This document shows, in pieces, positions 1 through 8,556 of a stretch of DNA of 64,000 nt. Source of the stretch: Bradyrhizobium sp. CCGE-LA001. GTDB taxonomy: Bacteria > Pseudomonadota > Alphaproteobacteria > Rhizobiales > Xanthobacteraceae. The notes beneath the pieces were generated by a model, which saw only the letters and a list, made by a program, of their open reading frames with translations, did no database searches and was not told the DNA's origin. Position numbers and translations under genes: made by a program. Position 1 is the stretch's first letter. Each line of letters begins with the position of its first letter. Where the stretch lies: the NCBI RefSeq assembly GCF_000296215.2, contig NZ_CP013949.1, positions 6,255,501 to 6,319,500 on the forward strand, written 5' to 3'.

Positions 1-225
1 CTCATGCCCATCTGCGATCATCCGTCGTATTAGCTCTGGCTGTTGTGCTGCGTAGGCGCCAATTACGAAGAACGTCGCCGGAACCTTAAGTTCTGCCAGC
101 ACATCCAGGACATCTGGTGTGCAAAGCGGATTTGGGCCATCGTCGAACGTCAAATAGACGCAGCGACTTCTGTCGGCGTCAGCGAATTCGCTATGCACCG
201 AGGGCGCGCTATGGTGACGATTCAC
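1..225 (-). CDS. nodB: NodB chitooligosaccharide deacetylase, N-terminal part (cut by window edge)
   Basis: NodB removes the N-acetyl group from the non-reducing end of the chitin oligomer backbone of Nod factor, so that NodA can acylate it. About 75 codons are present. The reading frame contains the polysaccharide deacetylase signature YLTFDDGP followed by a VLDVLAELKVPATFFVIG stretch typical of NodB. The start is taken as the GTG at 225, which overlaps the nodA stop as GTGA, implying translational coupling. The gene continues to the left of the window, where nodC would be expected. Family identity is firm; the exact start is inferred from the overlap because no ATG lies nearby in frame. Confidence 0.9.
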   Translation of the reverse strand, partial: MNRHHSAPSVHSEFADADRSRCVYLTFDDGPNPLCTPDVLDVLAELKVPATFFVIGAYAAQQPELIRRMIADGHE

Positions 226-854
226 AGCTCTGGCCCATTCCGATCGATAGTCGCACCGGTTGGCCAGTCGCCTATTGGACGCTCGATCGGCAGCACCAAA
301 ACCAGAGCATCGTCGATGCGGGTAGTCGGCAAGTTCAGATACACATCCGGCTGGGTCGATCGCACCCGTACGCCGGAAATGAGCGTCGCAAGGCCATGCC
401 GGCCGAGCAATCTTGTCACATGCTTCTCCAGCGCGGGCCGCACTGTGCCGAAGCCAAACGGAACACCAAGTTCATGCAGAACTGGGTACATAACGCGCAT
501 TGAATGGGTTATCCCGAGCCCCTCAAGATCGGGGCGTACCGCATACAATCCCAGTTCGCCTACGAGTAGATCGGCTTCGCCGACTTTGATGAACCGCCGT
601 AGTAGGCCGATATGAGCGGCTATACCGCGAGAGTCATAACCGATCGCGCGGACTTCAGGCCTTGCACCGGCCCAACTGCGATTGTTCTGGAACGGCTGCG
701 CATTGAAGGCACCGGTTGGACCGTAGCTCTGCCGAAAGAACTCCGAGAGTTCGACGTGGTCGGCGAGGCACAGCTCACTTTCCCAGCGCACTCTCCACTG
801 AACCTGCGGGCGCATCGAGAGACCTTCTGCAGTAGTAGATACAGCAACGTTCAT
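222..854 (-). CDS. nodA: NodA N-acyltransferase of Nod factor synthesis
   Basis: NodA transfers a fatty acyl chain from acyl carrier protein to the free amino group that NodB creates on the chitin oligomer, forming the lipo-chitooligosaccharide signal. The 210-residue product has the usual NodA length and conserved stretches such as QWRVRWESEL, FNAQPFQNNRSWAG and DLLVGELGLYAVRPDLEGLG. Its ATG overlaps the stop of the small upstream frame (ATGA at 854-851), and its own stop overlaps nodB. It lies in a leftward operon headed by the nod box at 1447-1489, so flavonoid-activated NodD should induce it. No defect is visible. Confidence 0.97.
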   Translation of the reverse strand: MNVAVSTTAEGLSMRPQVQWRVRWESELCLADHVELSEFFRQSYGPTGAFNAQPFQNNRSWAGARPEVRAIGYDSRGIAAHIGLLRRFIKVGEADLLVGELGLYAVRPDLEGLGITHSMRVMYPVLHELGVPFGFGTVRPALEKHVTRLLGRHGLATLISGVRVRSTQPDVYLNLPTTRIDDALVLVLPIERPIGDWPTGATIDRNGPEL

Positions 855-1063
855 GGAAGACCACCCAGCGCTACGTGATTCAGCGGCTTGGCCTGAGATA
901 CTCGCTCGCTCAATGCCTGCTCACCGCCTGGACTGTGCTTCCCGACGCGACTAAAGGTGTATGGCGCGGGTCCTTCACTTTCGCCCCACGCGCAGCGACT
1001 CGCCGCCTCGATCGCATGAAGGGCACGAAACACCTGCACAGAGTCTGCTAGCGCCTCTTGCAT
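851..1063 (-). CDS. Small nodK/nodY-like protein between nod box and nodA
   Basis: A 70-residue frame begins at ATG 1063 and ends in an ATGA overlap with nodA, the layout expected of a translated gene in the same operon. Bradyrhizobium carries a small unassigned gene (nodY in B. japonicum, nodK in B. elkanii) at exactly this place, so the call rests on position and coupling; I cannot confirm similarity. A TTG at 1108 would lengthen it to 85 residues, and a stop at about 1136-1138 prevents further extension. No domain, signal peptide or membrane segment is seen. It is shorter than the nodY and nodK proteins I remember, so it may be a truncated remnant. Confidence 0.5.
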   Translation of the reverse strand: MQEALADSVQVFRALHAIEAASRCAWGESEGPAPYTFSRVGKHSPGGEQALSERVSQAKPLNHVALGGLP

Positions 1064-1446
1064 TTCCGACTTGCCTCTTAACGGGATGGGCCGCGCGACG
1101 CGCGGCAATCCGCATATGCCGTTCTCACCGTGAAACTAAGGGAAACTCGCGCCGCGCTTCAATTGTACGCGGGTAAACCGTCGATATTGAAAGGAATGGA
1201 CGACGCATACAAAGGTTTATCGCCAGCAAGGCGAAAGAGGTCCGATCCAGCAATCGGCCAGCCTGAGCACTGCAGTTGCTTACAGCGGCGAGCAGCCGCG
1301 TCCCGAAGTGACTCGGCTGGCGTTCCGGGGAGCACGGCTACCAGACCTCCACTTCATTTCGGAGCCGACGCAACGAATGCCAGCCATGGTGATACGCCTG
1401 TTTCATTTCTACAAACTGAAGTTTGCTATCCAATTTTCCACTGCTA

Positions 1447-1489
1447 GGTAAAATCGATTGTTTCGATAGAACACATCCACATGATGGAT
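1447..1489 (-). promoter_or_regulatory. nod box driving the nodK/Y-A-B operon
   Basis: Read on the minus strand, this 43-bp element starts ATCCATCATGTGGATG and ends ATCGAAACAATCGATTTTACC (spacer TGTTCT between), an essentially perfect match to the rhizobial nod box. LysR-type NodD binds here and activates leftward transcription on flavonoid binding. The nodD1 start lies only 11 bp beyond its right edge, so the site can also control nodD1. Confidence 0.95.
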
Positions 1490-1500
1490 TGATCAACACT

Positions 1501-2445
1501 ATGCGGTTCAAGGGCCTTGATCTAAATCTTCTTGTTGCGCTCGATGCTCTGATGACAGAACGCAACCTCACCGCGGCGGCACGCAAAATCCACTTGAGCC
1601 AGCCAGCCATGAGCGCCGCCGTTGCCCGGTTACGCACCTATTTCGGCGATGAACTATTTACGATGAGGGGACGCGAACTTGTCCCAACACCTCGAGCCGA
1701 AGGACTAGCAGCCCCGATTCGCGAGGCTCTGCTGCATATTCAACTCTCCATTATTTCGCGGGAGGCTTTCGACCCGGCTCAATCGAGCCGACGATTCAGG
1801 ATCATCCTGTCCGATTTTATGACGATCGTCTTCTTCCGACGAATCATAGACCGGGTCGCGCGGGAGGCTCCGGCCGTGCGCTTCGAGTTGATGCCCTTCT
1901 GTGATGAACACGATGAGCTTCTAAGGCGCGGCGAAGTCGACTTTCTTGTCTTTCCGGAGCTGTTCATGTCGAGCGCGCATCCCAAGGCCACGCTGTTCGA
2001 GGAGACCCTTGTATGCGTGGGCTGCCGCACAAACAAGCAGCTATCGCGCCAGCTTACTGTGGAGAGATACATGTCAATGGGGCACGTCGCAGCCAAGTTT
2101 GGACGCGCATTGAGGCCAAACATTGAAGAATGGTTCTTGCTTGAACACGGGCTGAAGAGGCGCATTGAAGTCGTCGTGCAAGGCTTTAGCATGATTCCGT
2201 CCGTGATATTGGACACGGTTCGCATCGGGACTATGCCGTTAAGATTGGCCAAGCATTTCGAGAAGGAGATGCTCCTGAAGATCGTCGAACCACCGCTCCC
2301 GCTTCCGTCCTTCACCGAAGCCGTCCAATGGCCTGCTGCCAAGAATGCCGATCCGGCAAGTATTTGGATGCGGCGCATCATACTGGAGGAGGCCGCCAAC
2401 ATCGCTTCTACGCACGAGGCGGGCCGACGTCGCAGGCATTGCTAG
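1501..2445 (+). CDS. nodD1: NodD1, LysR-type flavonoid-responsive activator
   Basis: NodD1 senses plant (iso)flavonoids and activates nod-box promoters. The 314-residue protein starts MRFKGLDLNLLVALDALM, the canonical NodD N-terminus, with the LysR winged helix-turn-helix around residues 20-45 (NLTAAARKIHLSQPAMSAAV) and an effector domain after about residue 90. It is divergent from the nodA operon, sharing the 1447-1489 nod box region. The ATG at 1501 is chosen because the N-terminus then matches NodD proteins exactly; an upstream in-frame extension would run through the nod box. It is closely similar to the second copy at 3035. Confidence 0.96.
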   Translation: MRFKGLDLNLLVALDALMTERNLTAAARKIHLSQPAMSAAVARLRTYFGDELFTMRGRELVPTPRAEGLAAPIREALLHIQLSIISREAFDPAQSSRRFRIILSDFMTIVFFRRIIDRVAREAPAVRFELMPFCDEHDELLRRGEVDFLVFPELFMSSAHPKATLFEETLVCVGCRTNKQLSRQLTVERYMSMGHVAAKFGRALRPNIEEWFLLEHGLKRRIEVVVQGFSMIPSVILDTVRIGTMPLRLAKHFEKEMLLKIVEPPLPLPSFTEAVQWPAAKNADPASIWMRRIILEEAANIASTHEAGRRRRHC

Positions 2446-3034
2446 ATACACGGCAGACACCGCATGATACTTCCAATTCGCTACATTCGTGAGCAGTTCT
2501 TCTAGCGCACAAGCCTTTTAAGGGTGCAGCAACTCAAGCATTGATGCGCGCTGGTGCAAGTAGTGCCACGGCCGAGCTACGGGTGCTGGCTGTGTCGAAC
2601 GACGCCGGGCAAGCGGCGCGGAGGAATGACGAGACTGTGGCTCCCCGCAATCGCCACCGCCGTCCGGCGCCCCGCCGCGGAATAAAATTCTCTTGAATCG
2701 CACACTGCGTGAGGTTGTAGGCTTGCATTCAGTGGACCAGGTGTAACGTACGCTGTCCTAGACAACGCCTCGCAGACTCCCGCCTCGGTGGAGCAGCTGC
2801 CGGGGCTGCACTGCTGTGGTCTCGAAAACATCCATCTGGCTGCGAGCGATTGCTGGATGGCCATACTGGTCCACGTCGCCCCCGCGAGTTCCACGTTGCG
2901 ATCGTCTGCTCACGGCCATCAATCATCCGGGCGGCTTTGTACCGCCATTGCGACCCGGAGCAAGCTAGCCCAGGTCGAAGATAGACACCATCGCGTGTTT
3001 TTAGAACAACACGAGCGCTTTCAGTGGGATACGC
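2446..3034. other. nodD1-nodD2 intergenic region
   Basis: No supportable gene is seen in these 589 bases. At about 2979-2998 there is a stretch resembling the middle of a nod box (GATAGACACCATC compared with GATAGAACACATC beside nodD1), but the conserved AAACAATC/ATTTTACC half is missing. It may be a decayed nod box from the duplication that produced nodD2. Confidence 0.5.
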
Positions 3035-3991
3035 ATGCGCTTCAAGGGCCTTGATCTGAATCTTCTGGTGGCTCTCGACTCTCTGATGACAGAGCGCAAC
3101 CTGACCGCCGCCGCTCGCAACATCAACCTCAGTCAGCCGGCTATGAGCGCCGCCGTCGCCCGACTGCGCGCCTATTTTGGCGATGAGCTGTTTACGATGA
3201 GAGGTCGAACACTTGTCCCGACATCGCGTGCCGAACGCCTCGCCTCGCCTGTTCGCAAGGCGTTGCTCCACATACAACTCTCTATCATTGCGCGCGACGT
3301 ATTCAATCCAGCTGACTCGTGCCGTCGCTTCCGGATCAGTCTTTCCGAATGCGTCACCCTAATCTTTTTTCGAAAGATCGTAGATCGTGTGGCGCGAGAG
3401 GCTCCAGGAGTCAGCTTTGAATTGCTGCCGCTCAGCGAGGACCACGATGAACTTCTACGGCGAGGTGAGATCGATTTTCTGATCATGCCTGAGTCTTTCA
3501 TGTCGAGTTCTCATCCGAAGACTACAATTTTCGGCGAAAGGCTTGTGTGTGCAGGCTGTCCCACGAACAAACGCCTACCGCGTAGGCTGACATTCGAGGA
3601 ATATATGTCGCTAGGACAGGTTGCAGTCAGGTGGAATCTTGCACACAACCCTTCGATTGAAGAAGACTTCCTGCTCCAACATGGGCTTAAGCGTCGCATC
3701 GATATTGTGGTGCAGAGCTTTTGCATGGTCCCGCCCATGCTATCGGCCACGGACCGCATAGGCGTAATGCCGTTGAGGCTGGTTGAACATTTCGATAAGA
3801 CCACTCCGCTGCGGATCGTTGACCTCCCATTGTCACTTCCCGCCTTTACCGAAGCCGTGCAATGGCCCGCCGTTCACAACACCGATCCGGCAAGCATATG
3901 GATGAGAGAGATACTATTGCAGGAGGCTTCCCGCATGAGCTCTCGGGGTGATGAAAGCCAAGAACTTAAGCGCTCCAACTTCATTCACTGA
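3035..3991 (+). CDS. nodD2: NodD2, second LysR-type nodulation regulator
   Basis: This 318-residue protein is a paralogue of NodD1, with the same MRFKGLDLNLLVALDSLM start and nearly identical helix-turn-helix region (TAAARNINLSQPAMSAAV). Differences concentrate in the effector domain and the C-terminal tail. In B. japonicum NodD2 is known as a repressor of nod genes whose expression is raised by NolA at high cell density; the adjacent nolA supports the same role here, which is inference. Both nodD copies run in the same direction with about 590 bp between them, consistent with a tandem duplication. Confidence 0.95.
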   Translation: MRFKGLDLNLLVALDSLMTERNLTAAARNINLSQPAMSAAVARLRAYFGDELFTMRGRTLVPTSRAERLASPVRKALLHIQLSIIARDVFNPADSCRRFRISLSECVTLIFFRKIVDRVAREAPGVSFELLPLSEDHDELLRRGEIDFLIMPESFMSSSHPKTTIFGERLVCAGCPTNKRLPRRLTFEEYMSLGQVAVRWNLAHNPSIEEDFLLQHGLKRRIDIVVQSFCMVPPMLSATDRIGVMPLRLVEHFDKTTPLRIVDLPLSLPAFTEAVQWPAVHNTDPASIWMREILLQEASRMSSRGDESQELKRSNFIH

Positions 3992-4506
3992 ACTTCGTCA
4001 TCTGCTCTTCGCAGAGATCCGCTCTCGGTCAAAGCATGCAAATAGCTGAGCCTCGTTCGTCCTAACGGCCACCTTTCCACGCCGGTATTCGCCGCAAGCA
4101 AAGCAGCTCACTTGAGCCCGACTTCATTGGTTGCCTCGAGCAATCCGGTCCTACGGGCTCATGACGGTTTGCGGCCCTTGGATCGCTCCCTGACACTATT
4201 GTGCCAACGATTGCAAATTGCTATCGAGCCCAGCCCGTCGGAGACGACCTCAAAGTCAGCGGGATCCGCGCTCGAAACCTCCCGTGCGCCTCGCACTCTG
4301 CAGTGAATGGGCACCGCTTACCTAAAAGTGCGGAGAACAGCTATGCGACGGATCTGGGCAGCCAAGGTGTTGCACAGTGGCATCATTCGATGCGCATACT
4401 CATCATTGTCGGTCTGCGCCGCCAGTCCGTCTCCTTTTGGCCCCAGCACAGCCAAACACCTTCGCCACGTGCGCCGCCGGCGCAGTGAGACTCTAGGAGC
4501 TGAACG
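3992..4506. other. No gene recognised between nodD2 and the small 4507 gene
   Basis: Only short overlapping frames without convincing ribosome sites or recognisable products are present. The AGGAG at about 4494-4498 at the right edge serves the small gene that follows. Confidence 0.5.
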
Positions 4507-4716
4507 TTGCAGCGAGATCATCGCATCTTTGAATCAGAGGAGCTTTCAACCTTGGGCATGATTTTTGAACGGACAGTTACAGTGTTGCCCGTAGCGATGC
4601 GCACTCCGGAAAACAGAACGGCAATCGCGCAGCTCGTCCTGCAGTTCGGAGCTGCAGGCGAAGCCGAGCTGGCATGCCTATTGATTCTGATGCGCACCCT
4701 TTCCTTCGCGAATTGA
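4507..4716 (+). CDS. Small protein of an unnamed family shared with the 6556 gene
   Basis: A 69-residue frame starts at TTG 4507 with AGGAG eight bases upstream. Its body (ELSTLGMIFERTVTVLP, then MRTPENRTAIAQLVL) matches the C-terminal part of the protein at 6556-7023 (DLQALGRLFDQAVAALP, MQTPDNRTIIAKLIL), so both belong to one family. I recognise this pattern from small hypothetical proteins of bradyrhizobia but know no function. No membrane segment or signal peptide is visible. It lies just upstream of nolA in the same direction, 116 bp away. Conservation with the second copy is the best evidence that it is real. Confidence 0.6.
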   Translation: MQRDHRIFESEELSTLGMIFERTVTVLPVAMRTPENRTAIAQLVLQFGAAGEAELACLLILMRTLSFAN

Positions 4717-4832
4717 TCAAGCGCACTCACGATAAGCTCTTCCGCGTGCGCCTGGTAATATCGTTCAGCTAGACCATTGAAATGGCTTGAATCTCACGTG
4801 GCGTTAGGTTGTAGGCTTTGAAATAGAAAATC

Positions 4833-5546
4833 ATGACCAAAGCTACACCACGAAGGCGTCGATGGCGCATAGGCGAACTTGCAGGGGCTACCGGAGTAAC
4901 GGTACGCACTCTGCATCACTATGAGCACACGGGGCTACTTGCTGCGTCGGAGCGCACCGAGGGCGGTCACCGGATGTATGACCGCGAAAGCATTCAACGA
5001 GTGCATCAAATTCGGGCCCTCCGTGAGCTCGGATTTTCACTTCAGGAGATCGGTAGGGCGATGGACGGTCGCACCTCTCTCACGGACCTATTACGCAAGC
5101 ACCTGCAGCGTATTGAGGTTCAAGTCGCCCGTGCAACTCAGTTACGAGATCGCTTGCGCAATATGACGACCGACGGTGACGCCCAAGTGAGCGTTGACGA
5201 GCTACCTGCCGCGCTTCATGCAATGTCGAGGGTTGAGAAACGTCCTCAGGCAAATCCATGCACATGCGCCCTTGCAGCGGATCGCGAGGAGCGGTGGCGG
5301 CGAATCCGCAACGACTTACGCGATTGTATGGACCGAAGCGAGCATCCGTGCAGCGACCGTACAAAGGCCGTGGCGCTTGAGGCGCGCTTGCTGATCAACG
5401 AGATCGCGGGAAATGATTCGACCGGTTCAACCATCTTGAAGGTTCTGGCACGGTTGAGCGATCCTCGCAGCCTAGCCGGGTGGGATCCGCACCTGATGCA
5501 GTATCTCGACAGCGCCCTTGTTGGCCTGGAGGATCAACCGCATTAA
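4833..5546 (+). CDS. nolA: NolA, MerR-family nodulation regulator
   Basis: NolA controls genotype-specific nodulation in B. japonicum and, in the cell-density circuit, promotes nodD2 expression and so represses nod genes. The 237-residue product has the length I recall for NolA. It has an N-terminal MerR helix-turn-helix (WRIGELAGATGVTVRTLHHY, about residues 11-30), a second MerR segment (GGHRMYDRESIQRVHQIRAL), a coiled linker and a C-terminal effector region. B. japonicum nolA is reported to make three polypeptides from internal starts; several internal Met codons (for example before YDRESIQ and DGRTSL) would permit that, but I cannot tell which are used. It follows nodD2 in the same direction. 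Confidence 0.93.
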   Translation: MTKATPRRRRWRIGELAGATGVTVRTLHHYEHTGLLAASERTEGGHRMYDRESIQRVHQIRALRELGFSLQEIGRAMDGRTSLTDLLRKHLQRIEVQVARATQLRDRLRNMTTDGDAQVSVDELPAALHAMSRVEKRPQANPCTCALAADREERWRRIRNDLRDCMDRSEHPCSDRTKAVALEARLLINEIAGNDSTGSTILKVLARLSDPRSLAGWDPHLMQYLDSALVGLEDQPH

Positions 5547-6075
5547 TCAGGCCCATAGGGCCGATGCACGTCCGCGATCCTATTTCCAAATGCACTTCTT
5601 GGCACCGCGACGATCGGCGGTTTGGATTTAAGTCAGATAGCTCGGCCGCTCATCGCGCTGCTACTCGCAGGGAGCGCGTCGATCTTCCGGCTCGACAAGT
5701 CCTCTAAAACTAGACTGGCCGGCGCCGGAGGCAATTCCCGTGCGACAGCTTCTTCTTAACGCGTTCGATGAGGGTCGCCAACTATATGGTTTGCTAGCTT
5801 GCATTTGGCAGCGCGCCGCGAGACTTTCGACGCTACGGCAATCACAATTCTATCGGAACGATGCGGGAGTGCCGACCCTGATTCATCGCGCCCGTGCGAT
5901 CACGTGCCTGCTCGCGCCTTCTCAGCGCAGTCCAGGAGTACTCCCTAGACGATCAGCAGGTTTCGCCAGCACAACACTTCAGTACTCACCATGACTGTTG
6001 GGCGGCTCTGCGGCGACATCACGATGGTCGAACCCGGATTCTTATGCCGCCGACGACTGCTCGCGCCAACGGCCT
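5547..6075. other. Leader region between nolA and the second nod box, no gene seen
   Basis: Several short frames are open but none has a recognisable product or a strong ribosome site. The right edge abuts the second nod box. Confidence 0.5.
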
Positions 6076-6118
6076 ATCGGCGGCTTGGATGGTTACCATA
6101 AAAACAATCAATTTTACC
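6076..6118 (+). promoter_or_regulatory. Second nod box, rightward, without an assigned target gene
   Basis: Aligned with the nodA nod box, this 43-bp element keeps the ATC at its left end, the GGATG at the same offset, the AT after the same 6-bp spacer, and AAACAATCAATTTTACC at the right end. Mismatches fall mainly in the variable left arm and in ATAAAAAC versus ATCGAAAC. NodD binding is therefore likely. It points right, towards the small protein gene at 6556. Confidence 0.82.
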
Positions 6119-6555
6119 GGATCTGCCTCAATCCTCATATTCAATCGCCGGATTTGGAAGCCGCGATCAGAAGGGTCGTTATGACAATGCTTTTCACTGT
6201 CGTCAGCAAGGTTGCAGGCGAATTTACCCTCTGCGACAGCATGTTGCACGAGCGTAAGCCATCCCATCGTTCAAATGCAGGGGCGTGCTCTACCGTGCCA
6301 GTCTGCTGGCACAATCCAGGTGCTCGTCGATGATAATCAACGCCTGAGACGCGAGCCAGGTGGGCTGCGCGTCAGGCGACCTAGCTCGTCGTTCGTAACG
6401 AATCAGCACGCCATAGAGCAACACCGACCGCACAAGCGCAAACCGCGACAGTTGCGGAGCCGCTGCAGTTTGGCCAGCGCAAGAACCCTCGACCAGGGCG
6501 ACACGAACGTCATCCCTTACTTATCGTTATGTTATAACAAGAGAGAGAACGCGCT
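6119..6555 (+). other. Region downstream of the second nod box, possible untranslated leader
   Basis: No recognisable gene occurs in these 437 bases. An open frame from about 6181 (ATGACAATGCTTTTC) to 6333 has no clear ribosome site and no product I recognise. The stretch may be a long leader of the 6556 gene or a decayed nod gene. Confidence 0.35.
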
Positions 6556-7023
6556 GTGGAGTTTGATCTTTGCAATTCGAGTGTGCCCGACTCCAACAAC
6601 GGGCTCAATCAGCAGGTCGAGGCAGTTACAGGACTGATCTGCGAGGAGAAGCAACCGCTCGACCCAATTCAAATGCTCAGCAAAAACACGAGCACTTTGA
6701 TAACAGGGAGAATCGAGAGCGGTCTCAGCGCCACGAGGGCCGGGGCTGCAGCCGGCCAAAGGCAGCCCAACCGACGGCCCGACATAGAAGCTGGTGTTTT
6801 CTATCCAGAGGACCTTCAGGCTTTGGGCCGCCTTTTTGATCAAGCAGTCGCGGCCCTGCCGTCAGCTATGCAGACACCTGACAACCGGACGATAATTGCC
6901 AAGCTGATTCTGGCGCGTGCAGTGGCCACTAATGGCCGGCCCGAGGCCTTCCATGCAGTTAATGATGCGCTATGCGTTTGCGAATTGATCAGGCGGAGCG
7001 CTCATCCATGCTGCGATGAATGA
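6556..7023 (+). CDS. Hypothetical protein with the small-family C-terminal domain, possibly nod-box driven
   Basis: The frame starts at GTG 6556 and encodes 155 residues. Residues about 80-140 (EDLQALGRLFDQAVAALP, MQTPDNRTIIAKLILA) are homologous to the 69-residue protein at 4507; the first 75 residues are unrelated and low in complexity. The true start could be internal, since the ribosome site before 6556 is only a GAGAGAG run about 10 bases away. It is the first plausible gene after the nod box at 6076, 440 bp upstream, so flavonoid induction is possible but unproven. Function unknown; no export signal or membrane segment is visible. Confidence 0.5.
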   Translation: MEFDLCNSSVPDSNNGLNQQVEAVTGLICEEKQPLDPIQMLSKNTSTLITGRIESGLSATRAGAAAGQRQPNRRPDIEAGVFYPEDLQALGRLFDQAVAALPSAMQTPDNRTIIAKLILARAVATNGRPEAFHAVNDALCVCELIRRSAHPCCDE

Positions 7024-7786
7024 TCGCTACCATCTGGTAAATTGGACAAGGAACTCCCATACCTTGGTGGCTCGCCGGCAGCGGCGATGCCCATTGTGTT
7101 CGCCTCCATTAAGCACGCTGACTTTCCGCGGTTTCATTCGGTGTGTTGTTGGCACCCTAAATGAACGCACCAGAAGTCACTCCATGTCGCTGATCAAGAG
7201 CAGCAGTGCCGGGCATTTAGCTGGGCTCTTTCAACTCGTGGCCCGCGCCATTTTTGATATACCCGGTCCGTCTGAAGCAAGAACTTTCTTGCGGGCCGTC
7301 GCTGACATTTGCTTGGAAGTTCGTTTGGCACTTCGGCTGCAACTCGCAACAGCGTATGCCGGGCGCTGTTTGCGCATCTTTGGACCAAATCGCTGGCCAA
7401 TCATCGAGAGCAACGCTCCCGATTGCCCATCCCGCCGGCCTTCCCATAGCCAATCCTCGTGAGGGTCTGACGCTTGCGACGCGGGTCGCGTCTAGTTGTT
7501 TGTCGCTCAAGCCACCGCTCGCGGATCATGATCATTTCTGCTCTGCGATGCTTGACGAGCTGCACTAGCTGCCGGTTGATCCGAGCCACTTGTTTCGGTT
7601 GTGATGTTAACCACGAATAGCGCCAGGGATACAATCTGGATATGCCGGACTTTTTCGCGCTGGTACCTAACGCACCGTGAGATTTGAGCGTTTTCTTACT
7701 GAGGAATGTTGTGCTGAAGTTACAGCAATTCACATTGATGTTGCTAATACGCCCAGAGCCGGGGTCAAGAAAGGAACAACACTGCA
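7024..7786. other. Long gap upstream of the outer-membrane protein gene
   Basis: No supportable gene. Overlapping frames on both strands are rich in Arg and Ser and show no motifs, as expected of GC-rich non-coding or decayed DNA. The right end must hold the promoter of the 7787 gene, but I cannot point to specific -35/-10 elements. Confidence 0.45.
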
Positions 7787-8506
7787 ATGAAGAATTTGCT
7801 GCTTCTGACTGCAAGCATCGTCGCAATCAACACGGCGGTACCCGCTTTTGGCGCGGATCTCGCTCCACAGCCTGTCATAACCAAGGCGCCGCAGCTGCCG
7901 GTCGCTCCCGTGATCTATGACTGGACCGGTTACTATTTGGGCGTTAACGGCGGCTGGGGCTCGAGCCATAACTGCTGGGATCTAGCAGGAGGTACTCCAG
8001 AAGGATGCCATGGTACGACCGGCGGCACTATCGGCGGCCAGATTGGCTATCGCTGGCAAATCTTCAATATCGTTTACGGCGTTGAAGGCCAAGGCAACTG
8101 GGCAGATTTCAGCGGCTCCAATGTGAGCGCGGCTTTCCAGTCGAACATCAATCGGACCAGGACAGATGCGTTCGGCTTACTCACCGGCCAGATCGGCTAC
8201 GCTTTCAATACCGTTCTGCTTTACGCCAAGGCCGGTGCTGCGGTGACCAGCAACACGTATCAGATCAACTCGACGCCCAATGGCCCTGAGGTCAAAAGCG
8301 ACAATGTCCGTTGGGGTGGTGCCGTAGGCGCTGGCGTGGAGGTGAACTTCGCCCCTGGCTGGTCAGCTGGCGTCGAGTATGACCACCTATTCATGCCGGA
8401 AAGCAACGTAACCTTCTCCGCAGCCGGGTCGGATCGCATCCACCAGGATGTCGAGATGGTAACCCTTCGGCTTAACTACAAATTGTTCCCAGGCGTTGCA
8501 AAATAG
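7787..8506 (+). CDS. Outer-membrane beta-barrel protein (Omp25/Omp31 type)
   Basis: The 239-residue product has a signal peptide (MKNLLLLTASIVAINTAVPAFGA, cleavage near residue 23), a Pro-rich spacer, then the YDWTGYYLGVNGGWG start typical of alpha-proteobacterial Omp25/Omp31 porin-like barrels. Repeated Gly/aromatic strands follow (GGQIGYRW, LTGQIGYAF, GGAVGAGVE, WSAGVEYDH). It ends LRLNYKLFPGVAK, slightly past the usual C-terminal aromatic residue. It probably acts as a structural outer-membrane protein. AAGGA lies about 11 bases before the ATG. A strong terminator follows, so it is a single-gene unit. Confidence 0.88.
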   Translation: MKNLLLLTASIVAINTAVPAFGADLAPQPVITKAPQLPVAPVIYDWTGYYLGVNGGWGSSHNCWDLAGGTPEGCHGTTGGTIGGQIGYRWQIFNIVYGVEGQGNWADFSGSNVSAAFQSNINRTRTDAFGLLTGQIGYAFNTVLLYAKAGAAVTSNTYQINSTPNGPEVKSDNVRWGGAVGAGVEVNFAPGWSAGVEYDHLFMPESNVTFSAAGSDRIHQDVEMVTLRLNYKLFPGVAK

Positions 8507-8526
8507 CGATCGACGCGCTTGCCAGG

Positions 8527-8556
8527 AGCCCCGACCTTCGGTCGGGGCTTTTTCTT
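8527..8556 (+). terminator. Rho-independent terminator of the outer-membrane protein gene
   Basis: AGCCCCGAC and GTCGGGGCT form a perfect 9-bp stem around a CTTCG loop, followed by TTTTCTT. It begins 20 bases after the stop codon. Confidence 0.93.

Noticed and set aside
43..615. 190-codon plus-strand frame
   Set aside because: Antisense to nodA and nodB, whose identity is certain.
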